The notes below the pieces were generated by a model, which was given only the letters and a program-made list of their open reading frames with translations, had not been told where the DNA came from and did no database searches. Below are positions 1 to 7,103 of a DNA stretch of 9,795 nt, in pieces; within the stretch, counting starts at the first letter, position 1, and every line of letters begins with the position of its first letter. A program made the position numbers and the translations under genes. The DNA comes from an uncultured Eubacteriales bacterium (lineage in GTDB: Bacteria; Bacillota; Clostridia; Oscillospirales; Oscillospiraceae), in the NCBI GenBank assembly GCA_949744025.1, contig CATJWA010000148.1:1-9795 (forward strand), read 5' to 3'.

Positions 1-2
1 AC

Positions 3-338
3 TACATCGACGGGCTGACTCTCCTCGGCGGGGAGCCGATGGAGCCGGAGAACCAGCGCGCGCTGCTGCCGCTTCTGCGCCGCGTGCGCGCCGAGCGCCC
101 GGGCAAAAACGTCTGGTGCTACACCGGCTACACGCTTGAAACCGACCTGCTGAGTGACAGCCGCGCCCGCTGCGAAGTCACGGACGAGCTGCTGAGCCTT
201 ATCGACGTGCTCGTTGACGGCGAGTTTGTGGAGGAGAGGAAAAATATCAGCCTCGCCTTCCGCGGCTCGGAGAATCAGAGGATAATAGACCTGAAAAAAA
301 CGCTGGATGCCGGCCGTACAGTTCTGCTCGAGCTGTAG
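3..338 (+). CDS. nrdG: Anaerobic ribonucleotide reductase activating protein, C-terminal part (5' end outside window)
   Basis: Radical-SAM activase that installs the glycyl radical on the class III (anaerobic) ribonucleotide reductase NrdD, allowing dNTP synthesis without oxygen. The reading frame is open from base 3, so the gene starts left of the window; 111 residues remain of the roughly 170 usual for the family. Visible family features are the SAM-binding LLGGEPM motif at the left edge, followed by PGKNVWCYTGYT and a C-terminal VDGEFVEERK segment typical of NrdG. The CxxxCxxC iron-sulfur cysteines should lie just outside the window and cannot be checked. NrdD is commonly encoded directly upstream, so it would be expected to the left (inference). 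The gene ends shortly before a bidirectional terminator. Confidence 0.93.
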   Translation, partial: YIDGLTLLGGEPMEPENQRALLPLLRRVRAERPGKNVWCYTGYTLETDLLSDSRARCEVTDELLSLIDVLVDGEFVEERKNISLAFRGSENQRIIDLKKTLDAGRTVLLEL

Positions 339-365
339 AAAGCGGCCCCGCCCTTTTTATGCAAA

Positions 366-395
366 AAAAATCCGCCCCGATTGGGGCGGATTTTT
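366..395. terminator. Bidirectional intrinsic terminator between nrdG and the lipoprotein gene
   Basis: A perfect 13-bp stem (366-378 with 383-395) closes a 4-base loop. Its GC-rich part is TCCGCCCC / GGGGCGGA. It is flanked by an A-run on the left and a T-run on the right, so each strand ends in a U-tract. It lies 27 bases past the nrdG stop and 10 bases past the stop of the convergent lipoprotein gene, so it can serve both. Confidence 0.93.
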
Positions 396-405
396 CTCGC
401 TTATC

Positions 406-1143
406 TTACGCCGCGGAGAACAGGTTGAGCACATCCATCGTGGTGTCCTCGAAGTAGGAGCAGGCGGTGATGACGCACATGTAGGTGCCGGCCTTGACGC
501 AGGCCATGCGCTGGAACACCTCAATCTCCATGCCCTCGACTGCCATGGAGCTGGTGATGTAGATGCCGTCGGTCTCCTTGCCGCAGAAGTCAAACGATAC
601 CTTCTCGCAGGAGGTTACGTTCATGCCCATAGACTTCATCTGAGACTCGAGGTTCTCCAGAGCAACGTCTATGTAGCCGCTGGCATCCATAGTGTTGCCG
701 TAAATCAGTCCGAGATTCTCCAGGACTATGTTCACGTTCTCAAGGGTCTCGCCGTTCTCGGCCATCATGTCATAGAAGGAATCGCTGTCACGAAGCTGCT
801 CGGCAAGCTCCTCGTCGTCCGTGGAGTCGGCTACCAGACCGTTGAGCGCGAGTATCTCCTCCTCGGAGTAGTAGGTCCAGTTATCATCCATAGTGCAGCT
901 TATTCCCACGAAGTCGTTCTTATAAACTCCGCCGGTCATGGAACCGAGCTCGACATCGTCCTCCGGCGCCGGCTCGACAGTGGGCTCGGGCGTAGACTCC
1001 GTCTTGTCGTCCGCAGGAGCGGCGCTCGGGGTGGTGTTGTCGCTGGGGGTTACGTTGCCCTTGGGCTCGGAGCCGCAGGCCGTCAGCGCAAAGACGAGCG
1101 CAAGCGCAAGCATAAGCGCAAGAAGCTTTTTCACGTTTTTCAT
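406..1143 (-). CDS. Secreted lipoprotein of unknown function
   Basis: 245-residue predicted membrane-attached lipoprotein. Residues 1-22 form a signal peptide (MKNVKK followed by a Leu/Ala-rich core) with a lipobox LTAC and lipidated Cys23. Residues 24 to about 67 are a Pro/Ser/Thr/Asp/Glu-rich linker. The rest is an acidic globular domain beginning near GGVYKNDFVGISC. The opening pattern, G-x-Y-x-N-x-(F/Y)-G-I followed by a D-x-W, resembles the small extracellular PsbP/DUF1795-like domains common in clostridial lipoproteins; this is a similarity of pattern only. I do not recognise a specific family. The start at 1143 is chosen over the more upstream in-frame ATG at 1248 because it has GGGAGG (1155-1160) 11 bases upstream, gives an intact signal peptide, and lies downstream of a plausible promoter. 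It is a single-gene transcription unit convergent with nrdG. Confidence 0.88.
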   Translation of the reverse strand: MKNVKKLLALMLALALVFALTACGSEPKGNVTPSDNTTPSAAPADDKTESTPEPTVEPAPEDDVELGSMTGGVYKNDFVGISCTMDDNWTYYSEEEILALNGLVADSTDDEELAEQLRDSDSFYDMMAENGETLENVNIVLENLGLIYGNTMDASGYIDVALENLESQMKSMGMNVTSCEKVSFDFCGKETDGIYITSSMAVEGMEIEVFQRMACVKAGTYMCVITACSYFEDTTMDVLNLFSAA

Positions 1144-1210
1144 TATAAAATTTTCCTCCCTGTTCTTTCCCTTTATTTTCAGCAGCTCAAAAGCATGAGT
1201 GCCAAAGAAA

Positions 1211-1238
1211 ATTTTATCAAAAACACCGCAAAAATCAA
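1211..1238 (-). promoter_or_regulatory. Predicted sigma-A promoter of the lipoprotein gene
   Basis: On the minus strand, TTGATT (1233-1238) and TAAAAT (1211-1216) are separated by 16 bases in an AT-rich stretch. This would give a 5' leader of about 60 bases before the ATG at 1143. The upstream in-frame ATG at 1248 would lie ahead of the transcription start. The match is moderate. Confidence 0.5.
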
Positions 1239-1291
1239 TAGTCAACATTCATAAATTCACACCACCCGGAGCAATTTTTTTCGGGAACCGA

Positions 1292-1368
1292 AGCCCTCCT
1301 GTCTCGACAAAATCCGACCTTACCCAAAACAGCCGCCGTTCACCCCTTCAGTCCTGATAAAATTGGAC
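1292..1368 (+). repeat. Imperfect direct repeat pair upstream of the histidine kinase promoter
   Basis: Two 27-base copies, 1292-1318 and 1342-1368, begin exactly 50 bases apart and agree at 19 of 27 positions by eye. The best-conserved core (1301-1318 and 1351-1368) has the form GTC-nn-GA-n-AAAAT-nn-GAC, with 13 of 18 positions identical and GTC/GAC as inverted ends. The copies are centred roughly 50 and 100 bases upstream of the predicted kinase transcription start. A pair of regulator-binding sites is a possible reading. The rest of the 305-base gap (1144-1448) holds the two promoters and nothing else I recognise. Confidence 0.4.
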
Positions 1369-1376
1369 GCAGGTTG

Positions 1377-1406
1377 TTGACATCGCGGTGGAGTTTCTGA
1401 TAAAAT
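1377..1406 (+). promoter_or_regulatory. Predicted sigma-A promoter of the hybrid histidine kinase gene
   Basis: A perfect -35 TTGACA (1377-1382) and a -10 TAAAAT (1401-1406) are separated by 18 bases. Transcription would start near 1412-1414, leaving a leader of about 36 bases before the chosen ATG at 1449. This argues against the in-frame ATG at 1416, which would be almost at the transcript's 5' end. Confidence 0.72.
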
Positions 1407-1434
1407 ATACACTGAATGTATTTAACCGTCTATT

Positions 1435-1440
1435 GGGAGG
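1435..1440 (+). promoter_or_regulatory. Ribosome binding site deciding the kinase start
   Basis: GGGAGG lies 8 bases before the ATG at 1449 and downstream of the alternative ATG at 1416, which has no comparable Shine-Dalgarno sequence. This places the start at 1449. Confidence 0.85.
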
Positions 1441-1448
1441 ATTTGTCC

Positions 1449-4400
1449 ATGTATCACTGCCATGTTCAATTTTATTTAATCGGACGCGGGAGTCAGGCAT
1501 TCGAGGCTATAAAGCAGATGACGCCCCCTGAGCGGTTTGACTACGCCTTTGACGAGAGCGGACACCCAGAACCCGAGCCGTGCTCGCGCGCGGACGTGAT
1601 TTTCGCCGCCGTCGGAAAGGATAACGCGAAGCAGTCCCTGTCCGACCTGCTCGACTGCACGCGTGAAGGCGCGCAGCTTATTCTTTTGACTGATGAGGAC
1701 AGCTTCTCCCTGCCGCCGGAAATGCTCGACGCTGTACATGACATATGGAAGGCGCCGATGACAGACGCGGAGCTTCGCTTCCGCTTCACGCGCTGGCAGC
1801 GCCAGTATACCGCGCGCTGTGAAGCATGGCAGACCTCTCAGTACCTTGAATCGACAATAAACAGCATCCCCAGCCTTATATGGTACAAGGACAAGGACGG
1901 TGTGCACGAAAAGGTCAACGACAGCTTTTGCGAAACCGTCGGCAAGGCCAAGCACGACGTTCAGGGCCGCCGTCACGCCTATATCTGGAACGTGGAGGAG
2001 GACGACCCCGCCTGCATAGAATCCGAGCGCATAGTGATGGAGCACAGGGAAACCTGCGTCTCGGAGGAGATTATAAGCACCGGCGAGGGAAAGCGCCTTC
2101 TGACCACCTACAAATCCCCGCTGTACGACCTTGACGGCAGCGTCATGGGCACCGTGGGCGTTGCGATAGACAAGACGCAGGAGCACGCGTATGAGCTCGA
2201 GCTGCTGCGCCAGAACCAGGTGATGGAAACCATATTCACCTCCCTCGACTGCGGCATAATCTGCCACACGCTCGACGGCTCGCGCATTATCCGCGTCAAT
2301 CAGGCCGCGCTGAATATCCTCGGCTACGCCTCAAAGGAGGAGATGACGCGCGACGGCTTCTTCATGGTTGCGGGCACCGTCGTCGATGACGACAGGGAAA
2401 TGATGCTCGAGCGCATAATGTCGCTGAAAAAGCCCGGCGACAGCGCCGGATGTGAATACAGGGTCAAGCACCCTGACGGGCGCACTCTGCATGTCACGGG
2501 CAGCTTCAAGCTCATCGAGGAAAACGGCGAGCTGTTTTACCAGCGCTTCCTGCTCGACTGCACCGCGCAGAAGCTGCGCGAGCAGACCGAGCGCAAGGAA
2601 AACGAACGCCGCCATTCCGAGCTGCTGCACGCGCTGACCGTGGACTACAGCCTCGTGTGCGTTTTTGACCTCAACTCAGGCCGCGGCCACGCCCTTCGCC
2701 GCGGCGAATGCCCCGCTGGCATACTTGACTCCACCTTTGAAGGCGAGCTGAGCATCGGCGAATGCATGGGCAGCTACATAAACTCCTGCGTCTATGCCGA
2801 CGACAGGCAGATGCTGACCGCCCTGTTTACCGAGGGCGGACTGGAGCGCGAGCTTGACAGCAAGAGCGTTTACGCCGTCAACTACCGCACGCTGTGCTGC
2901 GGAGAAATGAAATACTTCCGGCTCAAGGCCGTGCGCACCGGAGACTGGAGCCGCGGCCGCAGCGTCGTGCTCGGCTTCCACAATGTTGACGATGAAACGC
3001 GCGCCGAGATGGAAAAGAAAAACCTGCTTGAGGACGCGCTGTACCAGGCCAACCGCGCCAGCAGGGCCAAGAGCACCTTCCTGTCGAACATGTCCCACGA
3101 TATACGCACTCCCATGAACGCCATAGTAGGCTTCACCACCCTGGCGCTGACCCACCTTGAGCAGTCGGAGCTGGTCGAGGAGTATCTGAAAAAGATTCTC
3201 ACCTCCGGCAACCACCTTGTCAGCCTGATAAACGACGTGCTGGACATGAGCCGTATCGAAAGCGGCAAGATGCATCTTGAGGAGGCGCTCTGCCGCCTGC
3301 CGGACATTCTCCACGGCCTGCGCAGCATTGTCCAGGCGGATATCGCGGCCAAGCAGCTTGAGCTGTTTATCGACACGGTGGACGTGTACGACGAGGAGAT
3401 ATACTGCGACAAGCTCCGCCTCAACCAGATACTGCTCAATCTGCTGAGCAACTCGATAAAATACACCGGCGCCGGCGGAATCGTCAGCGTGAGAATTATT
3501 GAGAAGCCCGGCGCTCCCGTCGGCTTCGCCAATTTCGACTTCTGCATCCGCGACACGGGCATCGGCATGAGCAAGGACTTTGTCGAGCACATCTTCGAGC
3601 CCTTCGAGCGCGAGCGCAACTCCACAATAAGCGGCATACAGGGCACGGGCCTCGGCATGTCGATAACCAAGAACATAGTCGAGATGATGAACGGCAGCAT
3701 CGACGTAAAAAGCGAGCAGGGCGTGGGCACGGAGTTTACCGTCCACCTGACCTTCCGTCTCGGCTCCGAGCCCAGGGAGCCGGTAGTCATACCTCAGCTC
3801 AAAAACTGCCGTGCTCTGGTAGTGGACGACGACTTCAACACCTGCGACAGCGTGTCATACATGCTCCAGCAGATTGGCCTGCGCGCGGAGTGGACGCTTT
3901 CCGGCCGCGAGGCCGTGCTGCGCACGCGGCAGGCAAAAATGCGAAACGACAATTACAGCGTTTACCTTATCGACTGGCTCATGCCCGATATGAACGGCGT
4001 GGAGGTTGCGCGCAGAATACGCATGGAAACGGGAGACGAAGTGCCGATAATCGTGCTGACCGCCTACGACTGGTCAGATATCGAGGAGGAGGCCCGCCAG
4101 GCGGGCGTAACGGCCTTTTGCAGCAAGCCGCTGTTCCTCTCCGAGCTGCGAAGCTGTCTCAATTCCGTGGTCACAGCCGGCGAGGACAATGTCAAAAGCT
4201 CCGAGACCCATGAGCCGATACGTTCCGGACGCATACTGCTGGCCGAGGACAATGAGCTCAACCAGGAGATTGCCACGGTGATACTTCAGGAGGCCGGCTT
4301 TACCACCGAGGTTGCCTCCAACGGCCAGATAGCCGTTGACATGCTCAGCGCCTCCGAGCCGGGTTACTACAGTCTTGTGCTCATGGATGTGCAGATGCCT

Positions 4401-4601
4401 GTTATGGACGGCTACTCTGCCACAAAGCAGATTCGCGCGCTGCCCGACAAGGCCCTGGCCTCCATTCCCATTCTGGCCATGACAGCCAACGCTTTCGAGG
4501 AGGACCGCCAGACCGCCCTGAAATGCGGCATGAACGGCCATGTTGCCAAACCGATAGACATTGAAAAGCTGTTTGAGACGCTGGATATGCTGCTGAAATG
4601 A
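1449..4601 (+). CDS. Soluble hybrid sensor histidine kinase (pseudo-receiver, PAS repeats, HisKA, HATPase, two receivers)
   Basis: 1050-residue cytoplasmic phosphorelay kinase with no signal peptide or transmembrane segment. Residues 5 to about 120 look like a degenerate receiver: they keep a receiver-like Lys101 in IWKAPMTDAEL but have no Asp at the phosphoacceptor strand (ADVIFAAVGKDN). PAS-like domains follow at about 132-250 and 258-378, and a more divergent sensor-like region at about 391-525. The HisKA H-box SHDIRTPMNA carries the phosphorylatable His550. The ATPase domain shows an N-box around LLNLLSNSIKY (Asn668), a G1 box DTGIGM (702-707) and a G2 box GTGLGMSI (from 732). Receiver 1 has acidic residues 793-795, Asp842 (LIDWLMPD) and Lys893. 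Receiver 2 has Glu933/Asp934, Asp980 (LMDVQMPVMDG) and Lys1034. Both receivers look competent. No HPt domain is present and no response regulator is adjacent, so the final output is not encoded in this window. The ligand is unknown. It appears to be a monocistronic unit. Confidence 0.93.
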   Translation: MYHCHVQFYLIGRGSQAFEAIKQMTPPERFDYAFDESGHPEPEPCSRADVIFAAVGKDNAKQSLSDLLDCTREGAQLILLTDEDSFSLPPEMLDAVHDIWKAPMTDAELRFRFTRWQRQYTARCEAWQTSQYLESTINSIPSLIWYKDKDGVHEKVNDSFCETVGKAKHDVQGRRHAYIWNVEEDDPACIESERIVMEHRETCVSEEIISTGEGKRLLTTYKSPLYDLDGSVMGTVGVAIDKTQEHAYELELLRQNQVMETIFTSLDCGIICHTLDGSRIIRVNQAALNILGYASKEEMTRDGFFMVAGTVVDDDREMMLERIMSLKKPGDSAGCEYRVKHPDGRTLHVTGSFKLIEENGELFYQRFLLDCTAQKLREQTERKENERRHSELLHALTVDYSLVCVFDLNSGRGHALRRGECPAGILDSTFEGELSIGECMGSYINSCVYADDRQMLTALFTEGGLERELDSKSVYAVNYRTLCCGEMKYFRLKAVRTGDWSRGRSVVLGFHNVDDETRAEMEKKNLLEDALYQANRASRAKSTFLSNMSHDIRTPMNAIVGFTTLALTHLEQSELVEEYLKKILTSGNHLVSLINDVLDMSRIESGKMHLEEALCRLPDILHGLRSIVQADIAAKQLELFIDTVDVYDEEIYCDKLRLNQILLNLLSNSIKYTGAGGIVSVRIIEKPGAPVGFANFDFCIRDTGIGMSKDFVEHIFEPFERERNSTISGIQGTGLGMSITKNIVEMMNGSIDVKSEQGVGTEFTVHLTFRLGSEPREPVVIPQLKNCRALVVDDDFNTCDSVSYMLQQIGLRAEWTLSGREAVLRTRQAKMRNDNYSVYLIDWLMPDMNGVEVARRIRMETGDEVPIIVLTAYDWSDIEEEARQAGVTAFCSKPLFLSELRSCLNSVVTAGEDNVKSSETHEPIRSGRILLAEDNELNQEIATVILQEAGFTTEVASNGQIAVDMLSASEPGYYSLVLMDVQMPVMDGYSATKQIRALPDKALASIPILAMTANAFEEDRQTALKCGMNGHVAKPIDIEKLFETLDMLLK

Positions 4602-4634
4602 AAAGAAGCCGCCCTTTCGGGCGGCTTCTTTTCA
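4599..4634. terminator. Bidirectional terminator palindrome containing both stop codons
   Basis: A perfect 16-bp inverted repeat (4599-4614 with 4619-4634) encloses the 4-base loop TTTC. The core is GAAGCCGCCC / GGGCGGCTTC, flanked by AAAA on the left and TTTT on the right, so either strand yields a hairpin ending in a short U-tract. Its outermost bases are the TGA stop of the kinase gene (4599-4601) and, on the other strand, the TGA stop of the phosphatase gene (4632-4634). Confidence 0.92.
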
Positions 4635-5378
4635 TGCCTGCTGCGTATAATACTCCCGCAGGAGGTCTATCTCTCCGGTTGTCAATCCGAGCGCCTTTCG
4701 CAGATACCCGTCGAGGTCCCCGCACAGGCTGCGGACACCGGACATAAACTCGTCCAGACACTCGGGAAACACATACAGCACCACCTTCATAAACGCCAGC
4801 TCGCGGGCGTCCGCGCCGCTTTTCTCAAGCTGCTCATACTCGCGGCCAAGGGAAATATTGGTAAGAAAATAATCCTCGCGAGCGTCGTCCGGGGATACGC
4901 CCAGCGCCGTAAGCAGTAAAAGCGCCGCGATTCCCGTGCGGTCCTTTCCCTGAACGCAGTGCCAGAGCACCGTCTCCCCCTTGGCCTCGAGCAGCACGCG
5001 GAAAAACTGCTCCCATGCCCGCATACAGAACCTGTCCTCGGCCATAACGCGGTACATAAGCATAAACTGCTCAAATACCTCCTGCGGCGTCAGGTCAATC
5101 GCCCTGCTTTTGTACGGAAGGTCCGGCAGCACGGGAATGTGGCGGTATTTCGCCCCCGGTATCTCAAGGTCGGGCTTGCGCTCCGTCTCGCTCGGGTCGC
5201 GGAAATCGACCACGTGCCGGACGGCGTATTTCCCCGTCAGCTCCGCCATGTCCCCGCGCGATACCCTGTCCAGCTCCGCCGTGCGCAGCAGAACGCCCTT
5301 CTTCACACGGCGTCCGTCCACGGTTTTCATCCCGCCGAGCTCGCGCGCGTTGCTTATGCTCTGAAAATCAATAAACAT
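4632..5378 (-). CDS. Tyrosine-protein phosphatase family protein (Y_phosphatase3-like)
   Basis: 248-residue predicted cytoplasmic phosphatase of the cysteine-dependent PTP/dual-specificity superfamily. The P-loop HCVQGKDRTG contains nucleophile Cys141 and Arg147, fitting C-x5-R-(S/T). The KD pair within the loop is typical of the bacterial tyrosine/lipid phosphatase group PF13350, which includes Listeria LipA and mycobacterial PtpB-type enzymes. The N-terminal pattern NARELGGMKTVDGRRVKKG and the later VVDFRDPSETE with its acidic residues also match that family. Substrates in the family include phosphotyrosine proteins and phosphoinositides; the substrate here cannot be told. No signal peptide is visible. 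The start has AGGAGAGG (5388-5395) 9 bases upstream. It lies 85 bases downstream of the DUF4015 gene on the same strand and may be the last gene of an operon ending at the shared terminator. Confidence 0.9.
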   Translation of the reverse strand: MFIDFQSISNARELGGMKTVDGRRVKKGVLLRTAELDRVSRGDMAELTGKYAVRHVVDFRDPSETERKPDLEIPGAKYRHIPVLPDLPYKSRAIDLTPQEVFEQFMLMYRVMAEDRFCMRAWEQFFRVLLEAKGETVLWHCVQGKDRTGIAALLLLTALGVSPDDAREDYFLTNISLGREYEQLEKSGADARELAFMKVVLYVFPECLDEFMSGVRSLCGDLDGYLRKALGLTTGEIDLLREYYTQQA

Positions 5379-5463
5379 ATCTATGTACCTCTCCTGACGT
5401 CGAAAAGCGGCTTTGCCGGTCTTTCAAAAACGGGTTCGCCGCGCCGAAGTGTCTCTTGCTTGA
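5379..5463 (-). other. Short intergenic spacer with a small hairpin
   Basis: 85 bases between the DUF4015 and phosphatase genes. Besides the phosphatase ribosome binding site, the spacer contains CGGC-TTT-GCCG at 5408-5418. On the minus strand this forms a weak 4-bp hairpin followed by CTTTT. It could cause slight attenuation, but the stem is too short to call a terminator. A 13-base stretch here (5406-5418) is identical to the core of the hairpin at 7104-7138. Confidence 0.3.
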
Positions 5464-6564
5464 CTACTGCACGGCGTAGCTGCTGCGGTCCGGAGTCCAT
5501 CCTATGGTTATCGGCACTATGCGCTCGGCCCCGTCCGCGCCCGGCGCGCCGCCCAGGGCGTTTACGTCCGAGCCGAGATGCTCCTGGTCCGTGAACAGGT
5601 ACACTCTGTCAAAAAGCGAGAACAGCAGCTCAGGGCTCTGGCCTATTTCCTCGCCTGTTCCCATACGCAGCTCCGCTATCTGACACAGCACCGAGCACTT
5701 CATTCCCAGCTCGTGAGCCGTCTCGCACATACGAAGCGCAAAGGTTGACACGCTGCTTGCAATGCTCGGAGAGCTGGTCATCTCCTGAGAATAGACTATA
5801 TCCTCCGCGCGCGGATGGGCGATACCGGTCAGCAGCACCTCGTCAAAGCCCATGCCGGCCAGCTCGGTCATTATGTCGGTGATGTACTGCCTCGTGCCGC
5901 GGTTGTAGGGGTCGAGCCAGCTTCCGCCGCTGTCGGTAATAACCTGACCTCCGCTGTCCTTGAGCGCCAGCGGGGAGTTGCGCAGGGCCATCGCGTCGTC
6001 CATGAGCGTGGCAAGCTCGGCCACGAGGTATACCCCCTGCCCCTTCATCTGCTCCACGGCCTTGCGGATATCCTCCGTTCCGTTCACGCTGTAGGAATCG
6101 GTCAGACCCACTCCGCTGTAATAGCTGAGATGCCCGTCATGGGTCTTGAGCTGTATCACCATGGCGTTCTGGTTCTCCGCCTCAAGGCTGGCGGCAAGGT
6201 ACGTAAGCTGGTCGGCGGTCACCGCCGCCGCAGGCACATACCGCGCCCTGATTGCCGCCATGCCCTCTCCCACCGTCAGGTCCATGTCGTCAAAGCCCGC
6301 CTCGTCAACGACAATCTCCGCGTCCACCTCGGGGCGCTCAAAATCGTCGTCGGGCTCATCCGTGCTGGGAGCAAAGGGCCCGCCGCCGTCGCGCATATAG
6401 GGCAGCACAAGGCTCAGCCCGTCCTTTTCGTACACAACGAACTGCTGCATGTAGCTGAACAGCCAGACGGCGCCGATTAGCAGGAAAGCCAGCACGAACA
6501 GCAAAAGCGTCACAAGCCAGTTATATTTGCGTCTGCCCCTGTATACTGTTTTGGGTCTGCCCAT
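5464..6564 (-). CDS. Membrane-anchored DUF4015 (YngK-like) putative glycoside hydrolase-like protein
   Basis: 366-residue protein with a basic N-terminus, one transmembrane helix (about 15-37) and a large predicted extracellular part. An acidic linker (about 58-100) is followed by a TIM-barrel-like domain. Segments NAMVIQLKTHDGHLSYYSG (133-151), VAELATLMDDAMALRNSPLAL (181-201), SWLDPYNRGTRQYI (215-228) and MGFDEVLLTGIAHP (238-251) match the order and spacing of conserved motifs in DUF4015 (PF13200), a putative glycoside hydrolase family. The usual FDEIxFDYIRFP motif reads FDEVLLTGIAHP here, so conserved Asp and Arg positions are missing. It may therefore be catalytically altered or only bind its ligand. 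The ATG at 6564 is preferred because AGGAGA (6574-6579) lies 9 bases upstream; an upstream in-frame TTG at 6570 is too close to that site. It follows rpiB by 45 bases and is probably co-transcribed with it. Confidence 0.8.
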   Translation of the reverse strand: MGRPKTVYRGRRKYNWLVTLLLFVLAFLLIGAVWLFSYMQQFVVYEKDGLSLVLPYMRDGGGPFAPSTDEPDDDFERPEVDAEIVVDEAGFDDMDLTVGEGMAAIRARYVPAAAVTADQLTYLAASLEAENQNAMVIQLKTHDGHLSYYSGVGLTDSYSVNGTEDIRKAVEQMKGQGVYLVAELATLMDDAMALRNSPLALKDSGGQVITDSGGSWLDPYNRGTRQYITDIMTELAGMGFDEVLLTGIAHPRAEDIVYSQEMTSSPSIASSVSTFALRMCETAHELGMKCSVLCQIAELRMGTGEEIGQSPELLFSLFDRVYLFTDQEHLGSDVNALGGAPGADGAERIVPITIGWTPDRSSYAVQ

Positions 6565-6609
6565 TTGCAAAAGTCTCCTGTGTCATATTCTCCGTCCAAG
6601 ACGCGGGGC

Positions 6610-7050
6610 TCATCCCCTGCTTTCAAGCTCGCGTATCATCTCCACGCGCTGCGCGTGGCGTCCGCCCTCGAAGGAGGCGGACAGGAAGGTGTCCACTATC
6701 TTCATCGCCAGTCCGCTGCCGACAGTGCGCGCGCCGAGAGCCAGCACGTTCGCGTCGTTGTGCCGGCGGGTGTACTCGGCGCTGTAGCAGTCCGCGCAGT
6801 TGGCCGCGCGGATACCCTTTATCTTGTTCGCGGCAATCGAGATGCCGATACCGGTGCCGCATATGAGTATACCCCGTTCGCACTCGCCCGAAACCACCGC
6901 GCGGCTGACCGCCTCGGCGTATACCGGATAGTCGCAGCTCTCCTCGGAGTAGGTCCCGAAGTCCTTGTACTCCACACCCTCCTCGCTCAGGCATTTCATG
7001 ATGTACTGCTTGAGCTGATATCCCCCGTGGTCAGATCCTATTGCAATCAT
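6610..7050 (-). CDS. rpiB: Ribose-5-phosphate isomerase B
   Basis: 146-residue cytosolic enzyme of the RpiB/LacA/LacB family that interconverts ribose 5-phosphate and ribulose 5-phosphate in the non-oxidative pentose phosphate pathway. The length is normal. Visible motifs are GSDHGGYQLK near the N-terminus (Asp7, His8 for substrate binding), ICGTGIGISIAANK with catalytic Cys64, NCADCYSAEYTRRHNDANVLALG with the family's conserved His96 and the phosphate-binding arginines nearby, and the C-terminal RHAQRVEMI. Presence of Cys64 puts it with the E. coli-type enzymes. Members acting on allose- or galactose-6-phosphate cannot be excluded from sequence alone. GGAGG (7060-7064 on the minus strand) lies 9 bases upstream of the ATG. 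I could not find a convincing sigma-A promoter between it and the hairpin-rich region upstream. It is probably the first gene of a cluster with the DUF4015 and phosphatase genes. Confidence 0.96.
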   Translation of the reverse strand: MIAIGSDHGGYQLKQYIMKCLSEEGVEYKDFGTYSEESCDYPVYAEAVSRAVVSGECERGILICGTGIGISIAANKIKGIRAANCADCYSAEYTRRHNDANVLALGARTVGSGLAMKIVDTFLSASFEGGRHAQRVEMIRELESRG

Positions 7051-7103
7051 TGTGTTTTACCTCCGTAATGAAAATATTTTTTTGTAAAAACCTCGTAGAT
7101 ATT

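Noticed and set aside
341..358. Separate terminator for nrdG just after its stop
   Set aside because: A T-run follows GC-rich bases, but the only stem (GCGG/CCGC) leaves a 2-base loop, too tight to be credible; the hairpin at 366-395 explains termination.
307..1254. 315-residue plus-strand open frame antisense to the lipoprotein gene
   Set aside because: It runs through a strong terminator, has no ribosome binding site, and mirrors the codon pattern of the lipoprotein, whose signal peptide and lipobox are clear.
2676..3746. 356-residue minus-strand open frame inside the kinase gene
   Set aside because: Low-complexity Ala/Val/His/Gly composition typical of antisense frames in GC-rich genes; the opposite strand encodes well-defined HisKA and HATPase motifs.
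6568..6570. TTG start codon for the DUF4015-like gene
   Set aside because: It is only 3 bases from the AGGAGA sequence, while the ATG at 6564 has the normal 9-base spacing.
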